NCBI GenBank assembly: GCA_022822185.1
Contig: JAJECE010000011.1
Coordinates: 21,006-85,005, forward strand
Reading direction: 5' to 3'
Length of the DNA: 64,000 nucleotides
From: Rhodothermales bacterium
GTDB lineage: Bacteria; Bacteroidota; Rhodothermia; Rhodothermales; Bin80
Shown here: piece by piece, positions 54,748 through 62,884 of the stretch
Position numbering within the stretch: position 1 is the first letter of the stretch
Layout: every line of letters starts with the position of its first letter
Made by a program: the position numbers and the translations under genes
Notes under the pieces: generated by a model
Seen by the model: the letters and a program-made list of their open reading frames with translations, nothing else
The model's database searches: none
Told to the model about the DNA's origin: nothing

Positions 54748-56343
54748 ATGAAAACAAACTTGCACGCAACCAAAAAATGGCGACTGCTCGCTGTACTTGC
54801 AGCAGTGCTCCCGTTCACGTTATCTAGTTGCACAGATGACTTTGTGAGTCTAAACACACCTCCGCATCAAATTTCTGAAGCGAACATTGATGTTGGACTC
54901 CTGGGACAGGCCTTCGCCCAGTCTCAGTACTTTGGCATGTTAGGCTCGCCGGGCACATTCCAGCTGGGGCAGTCGCTCTTTGCCGACCTATACTCTCAGT
55001 ATTTTGCTACCACCGCCGAAAACTTCGACTCGGATCAGTATGTGGAAGTGGGACGATGGATCGATGGCTTCTGGAGAGGCTTCTATGGTCGCGGGGCCCG
55101 CGAACTGGCCTTCGTGGAATCTTTTACGGAAGAGAATGAGGGCCTTGAACTTCCCAATGCCGTGATCAAAGTATGGAAGGTTCAACTCTTCCACCGAATG
55201 ACCGACTACTGGGGGCCCGTTCTTTATTCCCAGTTCGGCAATGGCGAAACCAGCGTTGCCTACGATTCGCAACAGGACATCTACATGGACTTTTTCACGA
55301 AACTGGACGAAGCCGTGGCGGTCCTTGAACAAAATCGCGGCGGATCCGTCTTTGCGGGCCATGATCAGGTCTTTGACGGGAATGTCGATGCCTGGATCAC
55401 CTTCGCAAACTCGCTCCGCCTGCGTCTGGCAATGCGAATCCGGTATGCGGATCCAGGGAAGGCAAAAACCGAGGCCGAAAAAGCCGTTGCCGCAGGCGTT
55501 ATGACCGATAACTCCCATAATGCCATGCTGCTCACCACTGCGAATTCCCGCAATCCCTACAATGTCATTACGAACTGGGGGGAATTCCGAATGAGTTCTG
55601 CGATGGAGAGCCTTCTTGAAGGATACAATGATCCCCGCAAAGACATCTACTTCAGCCCGTCTGTCGATGGAGATTCCGACGGAGATGGAAGTCCGCATGA
55701 AGGCATGCGCAACGGTCTGCCGCGTGTTCAGAAAGGCAGTGTCCTGAACAGTCAGTACTCGGACATGGGGACGATCTGGCTCCCCCCCAATAAAGGCGGC
55801 ACCAACCCGCCCATACGTGTGATGAGCGCTGCGGAAGTATATCTGCTTCGCGCCGAAGGTGCAGTTCAGGGCTGGAATATGGGGGGATCTGCGAAGGATC
55901 TTTATGATCTGGGGATTCAGATGTCCATCACCGAGAGCCGTGTCGGAGGCGATATGGCGGCGGCGAATGCATATGCTGCGGGGACCAGCCTCCCTGCAGA
56001 CCCGCAGGATCCATGGGCCTCCCCCCCACTCAGCGATATCCCGGTAGCATTCGACCAAGGCGGATCTGCGGAGCGCCAGCTGGAACAAATTATTACCCAG
56101 AAATGGCTGGCACTCTATCCTGACGGCTGGGAAGCCTATGCCGAATACCGCCGTACCGGATACCCCAAACTATATCCCATCATTGAATCCCAGAACCCCC
56201 GGATCCCCGTAGACGGGGTCATGCGCCGTTTAACCTTCGTGAGTAGCGAATACGACAATAACGGGGAGGCAACGCAAGCTGCGGTAGGACTGCTCGGCGG
56301 CCCGGATGAGAATGACACAAAAGTATGGTGGGACAAGAAGTAA
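54748..56343 (+). CDS. susD: SusD/RagB-family nutrient-binding lipoprotein
   Basis: A 531-aa lipoprotein, partner of SusC. Signal/lipobox AVLPFTLSSCTDDF (Cys28). Helical TPR-like scaffold with VWKVQLFHRMTDYWGPVLYS (about 139-158), AWITFANSLRLRLAMRI, and C-terminal EQIITQKWLALYPDGWEAYAEYRR, the conserved SusD end. NRRTG-like IRVMSAAEVYLLRAEGAVQGW is also present. It lies 46 bp after susC. A strong hairpin after it separates the downstream FG-GAP gene. Confidence 0.95.
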   Translation: MKTNLHATKKWRLLAVLAAVLPFTLSSCTDDFVSLNTPPHQISEANIDVGLLGQAFAQSQYFGMLGSPGTFQLGQSLFADLYSQYFATTAENFDSDQYVEVGRWIDGFWRGFYGRGARELAFVESFTEENEGLELPNAVIKVWKVQLFHRMTDYWGPVLYSQFGNGETSVAYDSQQDIYMDFFTKLDEAVAVLEQNRGGSVFAGHDQVFDGNVDAWITFANSLRLRLAMRIRYADPGKAKTEAEKAVAAGVMTDNSHNAMLLTTANSRNPYNVITNWGEFRMSSAMESLLEGYNDPRKDIYFSPSVDGDSDGDGSPHEGMRNGLPRVQKGSVLNSQYSDMGTIWLPPNKGGTNPPIRVMSAAEVYLLRAEGAVQGWNMGGSAKDLYDLGIQMSITESRVGGDMAAANAYAAGTSLPADPQDPWASPPLSDIPVAFDQGGSAERQLEQIITQKWLALYPDGWEAYAEYRRTGYPKLYPIIESQNPRIPVDGVMRRLTFVSSEYDNNGEATQAAVGLLGGPDENDTKVWWDKK

Positions 56344-56444
56344 TCACGCTGTCCAGATAGGCTGAATCCAATCTGCTCATCTATCCTGAGAGACGCTGGA
56401 TCCATCCATGTGACATTCTGTAGGTTTACCGGCAGTATCCGTGT

Positions 56445-56483
56445 ACCCTCTATCCTGTGGCATTCCTGCCCAGGATAGAGGGT
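56445..56483 (+). terminator. Strong hairpin after susD
   Basis: ACCCTCTATCCTG (56445-56457) pairs perfectly with CAGGATAGAGGGT (56471-56483) around a 13-nt loop, giving a 13-bp stem. Only a short T-rich stretch (ATCTTTATT) follows. It could terminate, attenuate or stabilise the susCD message relative to the CRTAC1 gene. Confidence 0.6.
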
Positions 56484-56550
56484 ATCTTTATTGAAGGGAT
56501 CGCCAGGATTCAAGTATCCTGTCGGTTGGCACCTGCAACCAGAAAAAAAC

Positions 56551-59500
56551 ATGAACATCCCAAAAAACGTTTGGAGTCCTCCCTCCGGGATTCTCGCTCT
56601 GATTTTGGGGGGCGTCTGGTTTGCAGGCTTTGCCGGGTGCAGATCTCCGCAATCGGAAAGGCCCCTCTTTGAGGAAATTTCACCCCGCCATTCTGGAATT
56701 CAATTTTCGAATAATGTGACCTACACCGACTCACTGAACATCTACTCCTACAACAATTATTACGCTGGCGGCGGCGTTGCGCTTGCGGATTATGACGGGG
56801 ATGGGCATCTGGATATCTATCTGGTAAGTAATCAGGCGGCGAACCGGTTATATCTGAACCGGGGGGATTTTGTCTTTGAAGATGTGACCGAAGCGGCGGG
56901 GGTATCCGGGTCTTTCCCCTGGAGTACCGGCGTAAGCATCGTAGATATCAATGCAGATGGGCACCCCGACCTTTATGTTACAAATGCAGGTGCAGGCCAG
57001 GCCGCCCTTCGTGCAAACGAACTCTTCATCAATCATGGCGATGGCACCTTCACCGAGCGTGCACGGGACTATGGTCTGGCCGATGAGGGCTACTCCATCC
57101 ACGCAAGTTTTTTCGATTATGATCAGGACGGACTGCTCGATGTCTATGTGGCCAACAATTACTCCTGGAAGCAGATTTCTGCTTACAACCCATCTCAGAT
57201 TGATCGCTCCGCTGCCTATTTTGAAGGTGGTGACCGGCTCTATCGGAACGAGAGCGGGCGTTTTGCTGAGGTAACGGAAACGGCCGGAATCTACAGTTCT
57301 GAAGCCGGATTTACGCTCGGTGCTTCCGCTGGGGATTTGAACCGAGACGGTTGTATGGACCTCTATGTATCCAACGACTTCTTCGAGCGGGACTATCTAT
57401 ATATCAATCAGTGTGACGGAACGTTCAAAGAGTCCATCGAGCATCTGCTTTCAAGTATCAGCACGACCTCCATGAGTGGAGACATTGCTGATCTCAATAA
57501 TGACGGAGCACCGGAGATCTTCATATCCGATATGCTTCCCGCCACACAGGGACGGATCAAGCGGGTTGCAAATTTTATTGAATGGGAGAAATACCGGGAA
57601 GAGATCCGGCTTGGATATCACCGGAAATTCCTCCGGAACACACTGCATTATAATAACGCCGACGGTACGTTCAGCGAGATCGGCCGATATGCAGGGGTTG
57701 AAGCAACGGACTGGAGCTGGGGCGGACTGCTGGCCGATTATAATCTGGATGGGCTCCGTGATATTTTTGTACCGAACGGATTCTATAAGGATGTCACGGA
57801 CAAAGATCTTCTCATGGAGTCTGCGCGTATTGCAGCGACAGGGATCAGCGGCATGTCTTTCGTCCGACAGATCGTGGAAGGAATGCCGGTCACCCCAATT
57901 TCTAATCACATATTCGAGAATCTGGGACACCTGCGATTCGCGGATCGCAGCACTGACTGGGGGTTAGACACACCGGGATTTTCAAGTGGTGCCGCCTATG
58001 GAGATCTGGATAATGATGGAGATCTTGATCTGGTCGTGAATAACGTGAACATGCCTCCCTTTGTGTATCGTAACCTCGCTGCGGAGCAGTACCCGGATCG
58101 CAGCTGGATCAGGATCGAATTACAGGGAGATGCCGCCAACCGGCTGGGTGTCGGGGCGCAGGTGGAGATCATTTATGAGGACCACGATTGGTATGCGGAG
58201 CAGATGCCGCAGCGGGGATTCCAGTCATCGGTGGATCCAGTGATTCATTTCGGTCTCGGTGCGCAGATAGAGGTTCTGGACACGGTTCGAGTTCGATGGC
58301 CGGATGGACGCATCAGCGTCCAGACAAATGTTTCAACGCGTCAGCGACTTGTGCTGCAGCAGGCATCCGCATTGCGGCCGGATACCACTTCCGGGAAAAC
58401 CCCCTCTCTGACCCGTCTATCTCCGGCCGCCCCGAGTACGCCACCGGCTCCCCTCCTGGAAAATGTAACCACCGAGGTTCATCTGAACTGGACGCACATG
58501 GAAAGTTCCTACAATGACTTTCGGAGAGCCCCGCTTCTGTATCATATGCGATCTACCGAGGGGCCGCCGCTTTGCGCTGCGGATACCAACGGAGACGGGC
58601 TGGACGACGTATTTGTCGGCGGAGGCAAAGGGCAGCCTGGCACCCTTTTCGTACATGAAACCGGAGGCCGTCTAATGGAAACCCGTCAACCCGTATTGGA
58701 GCAGGATCGAGGCGCGGAGGATGTGGATTGTGTATGGGTAGATGTAGACGGGGATCACCGGCCGGAACTGTATGTTGCAGGCGGGAGCAGCGAGGTGCCG
58801 TCCGGCCAGCCTGAACTTGCTGATCGCCTCTATGCCATTAATACGGACGGGATTCTGGTGCCATTCGCCCATGCGTTGCCGAATTCCGCCTATCAATACA
58901 GCCATACCGGTACGGTTCGCCCGGCAGATGTAGATCAGGATGGCGATCAGGATTTATTTATCGGGATTCGCCAGGGACCTGTATATGGAGAACCGGTTGG
59001 GGGAATGCTTCTTGAGAATGACGGTTCCGGGCGGTTTCAGGATGCAACACAACGTCTAATTCCTGGCATCCAGGCAGCCGAATTACAGGCAGCAGGCATT
59101 ACAGATGCTGAATGGGGGGATATAGATGGAAACGGGCAGCCGGACCTGGTGGTAGCGGGGGAATGGATGCCGGTTACAATTTTCCTGAATCAGGATGGGG
59201 TTCTGGTGCCCATGGATCTGGATGCATCGGGACTCTCCGGCACCTCAGGCTGGTGGCAATCCATCGCTCTTTCAGATCTGAATGGAGATGGAGCCATCGA
59301 TATCATCGCCGGGAATCACGGCCTGAATACGCGTTTTAAGGCAGATGAAAAACATCCTCTGGAAATGTGGGTCCATGATTTTGACCGGAACGGGCAGATG
59401 GATCAACTCATGACCGGTTACGATCATGCCGGTGGTCCCTGGCCATTCGCGCATCGGGAACAGCTTCTTGCTCACTTTGGGCTTGCACCGTATATCGCTC

Positions 59501-60096
59501 AGCGTCATATGGGACGGGATCAGGGAGAACTTGACCGGATTTTTCAGCGACTGCCCCATTTCGCCCCCCTTGCTGAACCTTTTGAGGAGTATGCAGCCAT
59601 GACGATCCATGACTTATTTGGCAGGGAGCTGGGCTTCGCAACGCATTACGCGGCAAACCGGCTGGAGACTGTAGCCATTTGGAACCAGCAAGATGGCACC
59701 TTCCGCGTCGAATCCTTACCGTTTCGTGCACAGTTGACCCCCATGTACGCAATTCTTGTGGAAGACCTTGACCGTGACGGCGTGTCGGAGATTCTGATGG
59801 GCGGAAATCTGTATGCAGCTGCGCCGCAGGCGGGTCGATATGATGCTGGCGATGGCGTGGTGTTACGCTGGGATGCTGCGGACGGATTTACGGATCTGTC
59901 CGCAAGAGAGAGCGGATTTCACAATCAGGGGCAAATCCGTTCCTTCGAAGTCATTCGCGCACACGAGGAGCGCCTGATTGCGGTGGCATTCAGTGGAGCG
60001 CGTCTGGCCATCTTTCGCCCTGCCCAGTCCACAGATTCTTCACCTTCACGGCAAACCAATCGGCATCAAAATCTACAGGGAACCACTAATCAATGA
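56551..60096 (+). CDS. CRTAC1-family FG-GAP/ASPIC-UnbV lipoprotein
   Basis: A 1181-aa exported protein from ATG 56551; the upstream in-frame ATG at 56491 would overlap nothing useful and lacks signal logic. GVWFAGFAGCRSPQSE is a lipobox. Calcium-binding FG-GAP/VCBS repeats recur: ALADYDGDGHLDIYLVSN, SIVDINADGHPDLYVTNAG, GDLDNDGDLDLVVNNVN, DTNGDGLDDVFVGGG, DVDQDGDQDLFIGIR, DLNGDGAIDIIAGNHG and DLDRDGVSEILMGG. An ASPIC/UnbV domain (RLGVGAQVEI, RGFQSSVDPVIHFGLG, VRWPDGRI, about 530-620) lies in the middle. Such proteins commonly follow SusCD and may bind or process the substrate at the surface; the role is inferred. Confidence 0.9.
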   Translation: MNIPKNVWSPPSGILALILGGVWFAGFAGCRSPQSERPLFEEISPRHSGIQFSNNVTYTDSLNIYSYNNYYAGGGVALADYDGDGHLDIYLVSNQAANRLYLNRGDFVFEDVTEAAGVSGSFPWSTGVSIVDINADGHPDLYVTNAGAGQAALRANELFINHGDGTFTERARDYGLADEGYSIHASFFDYDQDGLLDVYVANNYSWKQISAYNPSQIDRSAAYFEGGDRLYRNESGRFAEVTETAGIYSSEAGFTLGASAGDLNRDGCMDLYVSNDFFERDYLYINQCDGTFKESIEHLLSSISTTSMSGDIADLNNDGAPEIFISDMLPATQGRIKRVANFIEWEKYREEIRLGYHRKFLRNTLHYNNADGTFSEIGRYAGVEATDWSWGGLLADYNLDGLRDIFVPNGFYKDVTDKDLLMESARIAATGISGMSFVRQIVEGMPVTPISNHIFENLGHLRFADRSTDWGLDTPGFSSGAAYGDLDNDGDLDLVVNNVNMPPFVYRNLAAEQYPDRSWIRIELQGDAANRLGVGAQVEIIYEDHDWYAEQMPQRGFQSSVDPVIHFGLGAQIEVLDTVRVRWPDGRISVQTNVSTRQRLVLQQASALRPDTTSGKTPSLTRLSPAAPSTPPAPLLENVTTEVHLNWTHMESSYNDFRRAPLLYHMRSTEGPPLCAADTNGDGLDDVFVGGGKGQPGTLFVHETGGRLMETRQPVLEQDRGAEDVDCVWVDVDGDHRPELYVAGGSSEVPSGQPELADRLYAINTDGILVPFAHALPNSAYQYSHTGTVRPADVDQDGDQDLFIGIRQGPVYGEPVGGMLLENDGSGRFQDATQRLIPGIQAAELQAAGITDAEWGDIDGNGQPDLVVAGEWMPVTIFLNQDGVLVPMDLDASGLSGTSGWWQSIALSDLNGDGAIDIIAGNHGLNTRFKADEKHPLEMWVHDFDRNGQMDQLMTGYDHAGGPWPFAHREQLLAHFGLAPYIAQRHMGRDQGELDRIFQRLPHFAPLAEPFEEYAAMTIHDLFGRELGFATHYAANRLETVAIWNQQDGTFRVESLPFRAQLTPMYAILVEDLDRDGVSEILMGGNLYAAAPQAGRYDAGDGVVLRWDAADGFTDLSARESGFHNQGQIRSFEVIRAHEERLIAVAFSGARLAIFRPAQSTDSSPSRQTNRHQNLQGTTNQ

Positions 60097-60121
60097 CAAA
60101 CGATTCATTTGAAAAGATAAA

Positions 60122-60604
60122 CTACTCGTTTTGAGCAATGACGGATAGTACATCCTTCTCCTGTTCAGCATCAAGAAGACCAATCCAGACGCTTTCTACC
60201 CTTGCTTTGTCATCCAAAATGATAATAGTTGGAACCGAAGTTATTCCCCAATCTTGGTTGGGAAGAGCAATTAATGTGTCAACAGATAGATTTTCTTTCT
60301 GAAGTATGCGTCTTTGAAGTTCAATGGATATATTTGGATGAATACCGGCGACTACCCCAATGTTTTTGCTTTTTTCTTCTATAAGTGTTCTGTAGAAGGG
60401 ATAACTCAGCAGGCAATATGGGCAGGTAGGAGTTAATACAATTAACACTAATGTATCCTGGTCCTCACGAAAATACTCTAACATAGCTGGAAGAGTATCC
60501 ACAATGCCGTGGTCATCATTTGAACTAGCAAAAAAAGTTACTTGAAGAAAAAATAGTAACGCTACAACTACCAGTGCATACATTGTCCATTCTAAGTACC
60601 TCAT
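60122..60604 (-). CDS. Membrane-anchored thioredoxin-like protein
   Basis: A 160-aa protein. An N-terminal membrane anchor (YALVVVALLFFLQVTFF, about 10-26) is followed by a thioredoxin-like domain facing the periplasm. The active site is LTPTCPYCLLSYPFYRTLI, a CPYC dithiol (glutaredoxin/DsbA-like rather than CGPC). The cis-Pro loop SVPTIIILDDKARV follows at about 132. AT-rich like the rest of the operon. It lies 140 bp downstream of the propeller lipoprotein and is the last gene of the Cys-rich peptide operon. An oxidase/isomerase role for the cysteine-rich products is an appealing inference. Confidence 0.8.
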   Translation of the reverse strand: MRYLEWTMYALVVVALLFFLQVTFFASSNDDHGIVDTLPAMLEYFREDQDTLVLIVLTPTCPYCLLSYPFYRTLIEEKSKNIGVVAGIHPNISIELQRRILQKENLSVDTLIALPNQDWGITSVPTIIILDDKARVESVWIGLLDAEQEKDVLSVIAQNE

Positions 60605-60743
60605 GTAATTTCTTCAAAATCTATCCTAAAATGCATTTCGCTTAAACCAAAATTCTGAAGTATCTTTCGCATCGGTATCTTTGTAGGGTCGGATATGAAA
60701 AAATCCTTTCATAAAGACCTACACCCCTCGGTATCATCCTCGC

Positions 60744-61784
60744 TCAAGAAGGTCTGTTTATGGAAGAAACAACCACAGTGGCATCACGGGTTGGCTGATA
60801 TATACGATCCTTTGCTATAAATGATGGGGAGTCTAATCTAAAAGAAGACTTGTACCCAAGCGACCCGGCTTCATATACATCAACGATAACCGTTAGATTT
60901 TCTGGATCTTCTGAATCACTGCGGAACTGAAGCAACAATTCGTCACCCACGACACTTATCAGGAGAGCATTTTCGAAATCGCCTTCAAGTTGATAGCTCT
61001 CAATTCCATTCATCACATCTGGCACAAGCTGAGGCGCTTCAAACCTGTCTATGCTCATAGTCTTCTTTGCCCGAACGAGATTACCATTCACATCATAAAC
61101 CATAATTACAGGAAAATGAAAAGGAACGTAGATCATCCAGTCTTTATATGTTTCTATCATCCCACTTGCCAACATAGTAGAAACGAAACGGTCATCACCT
61201 TCAATTAATTCTCCAAATTGAACCGATTTATTCCTGAAATTAGATTCAAAGGATAGTGTATTGTACGCTCGGAGAATGTACTCTATATCTGTATTTGTTA
61301 CAGCGCGACCGAAAGGTACCTCCTGTCTGTCAAATACTCTTGAATCTACAAATTCCCCTGTCGCCTTAGAAAAAGAAGAAATTCTCAAGTTGTTGGGATC
61401 CGTTACATAAATGAGCGAATCAGATAAGACTTGAACACTACTTATGCTTACAAATTCGCCGGGGGCATTGCCAACACCGCTTCCATAGGTCATAATATAA
61501 TTGCCATCAGAATCATACCGAAAAATCTGATATGTACTGTAATCAACAACATACATATCTCCATTCGTGTCCGGTATGATATACTGAGGGTTATACAGCA
61601 TAATCTCTTCATCCCCAGGTAACTCAAAAATCTTACTCACAGAAACATCTTTCCATATCCTTTCCCCTGTTTGTTGCTCCTCAGCTTTGTCTAGAAATAA
61701 AAAATCTCCGAAGCTAGCCTCCTCCTCTGCACTACTACAGGATAGAACAAAGACGCAGATTAAGACAGTGTATCTACCGTTCAT
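60744..61784 (-). CDS. 6-bladed beta-propeller lipoprotein
   Basis: A 346-aa lipoprotein. ATG at 61784 gives MNGRYTVLICVFVLSCSSAE, a signal with lipobox VLSC (Cys17); the upstream frame to 61865 is out of keeping. NHL/6-bladed propeller repeats follow: YIIPDTNGDMYVVDYSTYQI, FRYDSDGNYIMTYGSGVGNA, PGEFVSISSVQVLSDSLIYV, DPNNLRISSFSKATGEFV and MVYDVNGNLVRAKKTMS. Bacteroidota often place such propellers beside small NVEALA-type exported peptides. Its start overlaps the preceding peptide gene by 11 bp, so translation is coupled. A binding or sensing role at the outer membrane is likely; ligand unknown. Confidence 0.82.
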   Translation of the reverse strand: MNGRYTVLICVFVLSCSSAEEEASFGDFLFLDKAEEQQTGERIWKDVSVSKIFELPGDEEIMLYNPQYIIPDTNGDMYVVDYSTYQIFRYDSDGNYIMTYGSGVGNAPGEFVSISSVQVLSDSLIYVTDPNNLRISSFSKATGEFVDSRVFDRQEVPFGRAVTNTDIEYILRAYNTLSFESNFRNKSVQFGELIEGDDRFVSTMLASGMIETYKDWMIYVPFHFPVIMVYDVNGNLVRAKKTMSIDRFEAPQLVPDVMNGIESYQLEGDFENALLISVVGDELLLQFRSDSEDPENLTVIVDVYEAGSLGYKSSFRLDSPSFIAKDRIYQPTRDATVVVSSINRPS

Positions 61785-62055
61785 AAAAGCCACCCCATGT
61801 AGAACAAAATTGGATCCCCGGTATGCAACCTGAAATAGGCAAAGGTGCTCCAAAACACCAATCACATTGCATTATTGCACACATCTTATTTCCCCCGTTA
61901 CATCCCACCGCACGGCAAGATTGGGAACTACCACAGTCAGGAGTAATACTACGCTCAGCACTGTTAGATTTCCACCCCGACAGACCAATAAGTAATGCGA
62001 ATATCAGTGATGTAAAAAGTATCCGAGATTTGCGAGATTTAATTGTAAATTTCAT
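61774..62055 (-). CDS. Exported 8-cysteine small protein 2
   Basis: A 93-aa precursor. MKFTIKSRKSRILFTSLIFA opens a signal region (LFTSLIFALLIGLSGW) and the mature part carries eight cysteines in pattern C-x5-C-x4-C-NGGxx-C-x4-C-x2-C-x9-C-x6-C. Its block CRAVGCNGGNKMC parallels CSFMLCNGGLKPC of the next gene upstream, showing the two are paralogues. The ATG at 62055 was preferred over 62091 because it gives a compact basic n-region. It overlaps the propeller gene by 11 bp. Related in layout, not clearly in sequence, to NVEALA-type Bacteroidota peptides. Could be a disulfide-rich toxin, signal or surface peptide; none is proven. Confidence 0.72.
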   Translation of the reverse strand: MKFTIKSRKSRILFTSLIFALLIGLSGWKSNSAERSITPDCGSSQSCRAVGCNGGNKMCAIMQCDWCFGAPLPISGCIPGIQFCSTWGGFYER

Positions 62056-62057
62056 CA

Positions 62058-62324
62058 TTAAAATATACTTTCTAAACATGTTACGCCCCATGTATCATCT
62101 GAAGTACAGGGAAGATCACCAGTATGGCAACATCTGACCCCCGCACCAATGCACGGCTTTAAACCGCCGTTGCAGAGCATAAAACTACATGTGTAATTGC
62201 ATTTTATATCGTAATAATCGCTACTAGAGTATGCATTACTACCGAAAAACACCAGCATAACTGCAAAGAATAGAGCGATAGATGATCGGATCAGAGAATT
62301 TTTCCTTGGTATGGCAGGTGCCAC
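62058..62324 (-). CDS. Exported 8-cysteine small protein 1
   Basis: An 88-aa precursor with a GTG start at 62324 (no in-frame ATG). Signal peptide RSSIALFFAVMLVFFGSNAY with cleavage near YSSS; mature segment of about 55 residues with eight cysteines: C-x3-C-x4-C-NGGLKP-C-x6-CC-x6-C-x9-C. Shares the C-x(3,5)-C-x4-CNGGxxC core with the following gene, 2 bp downstream. First gene of the four-gene operon; the upstream 480 bp contain no gene. I cannot place it in a named family. Confidence 0.7.
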   Translation of the reverse strand: MAPAIPRKNSLIRSSIALFFAVMLVFFGSNAYSSSDYYDIKCNYTCSFMLCNGGLKPCIGAGVRCCHTGDLPCTSDDTWGVTCLESIF

Positions 62325-62415
62325 GCCATCTGAAAAGATCAGGGTAAAAACACGCGCTTTATTTTTTCATTGAGTTGTTGAATTTTTGTGGCAAGTAAAA
62401 CGAAAAGAACTGTCC

Positions 62416-62453
62416 ACAGCGGACAATACCTGTAATATACGACAAAAAATATT
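62416..62453. repeat. 38-bp direct repeat, copy A
   Basis: Begins ACAGCGGACAATACCTG and ends GACAAAAAATATT; it differs from copy B (62773-62810) at one position (T/C). Copies are 357 bp apart. Confidence 0.85.
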
Positions 62454-62772
62454 TATATCCTGACTTCGACGGTTTGGTGATGTTCCTTTCTTGAAAAATC
62501 TCGTTTACGTGCTCTATGAGCGGATTTTTCATTTATCCCATTTGTAGTGTTCAGAATTCTTGGATATCTGGCATATATTCTGTATCTTTATATCCTCATA
62601 AAGCCCTATAGCGCCAGACATCTTCAAGGAAGGAACAATCCCCGAAACACGACATTCGGAGCGTGTTTCCTGATTCAAGATTCACCCCCCAGAAGGGGGA
62701 CAGGTAGTGTTCACTTTTTTCGGAAATCTCGCTCTGCGTATATTCATATGGGGGATAACTGTCGAAGCCAGG

Positions 62773-62810
62773 ACAGCGGACAATACCTGCAATATACGAC
62801 AAAAAATATT
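62773..62810. repeat. 38-bp direct repeat, copy B, abutting the intron end
   Basis: Near-identical to copy A. Its last base directly touches the 3' end of group II intron copy 2 (62811), so the intron sits exactly at the repeat edge and the repeat forms the start of the 3' exon. Confidence 0.85.
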
Positions 62811-62884
62811 GTCAAGTAGCCGGGGGGATTTTCACCCCCCGGCTCTCACAGAACCGTGCGTGAGCCTCTCAACTCACACGGCTC
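62811..62884 (-). ncRNA. Group II intron domains V and VI with 3' splice end (copy 2)
   Basis: On the minus strand, domain V (62884-62851, GAGCCGUGUG...CGCACGGUUC) is identical to copy 1. Domain VI (AGCCGGGGGG with CCCCCCGGCT) has a compensatory pair change relative to copy 1. The intron ends CTACTTGAC at 62811, identical to copy 1. Confidence 0.8.

Larger units (their letters stand above)
62325..62810. other. 486-bp AT-rich region between the peptide operon and intron copy 2
   Basis: No convincing gene. It contains two copies of a 38-bp direct repeat (62416-62453 and 62773-62810) and a TGTCC-ACAGC-GGACA hairpin overlapping the first. The operon promoter should lie in the 62330-62420 part; no clear TAnnTTTG is seen. 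Confidence 0.45.

Noticed and set aside
62596..62802. Minus-strand ORF of 68 aa upstream of the peptide operon
   Set aside because: It runs through the direct repeat, has no signal peptide and no cysteine pattern like the neighbouring small proteins.
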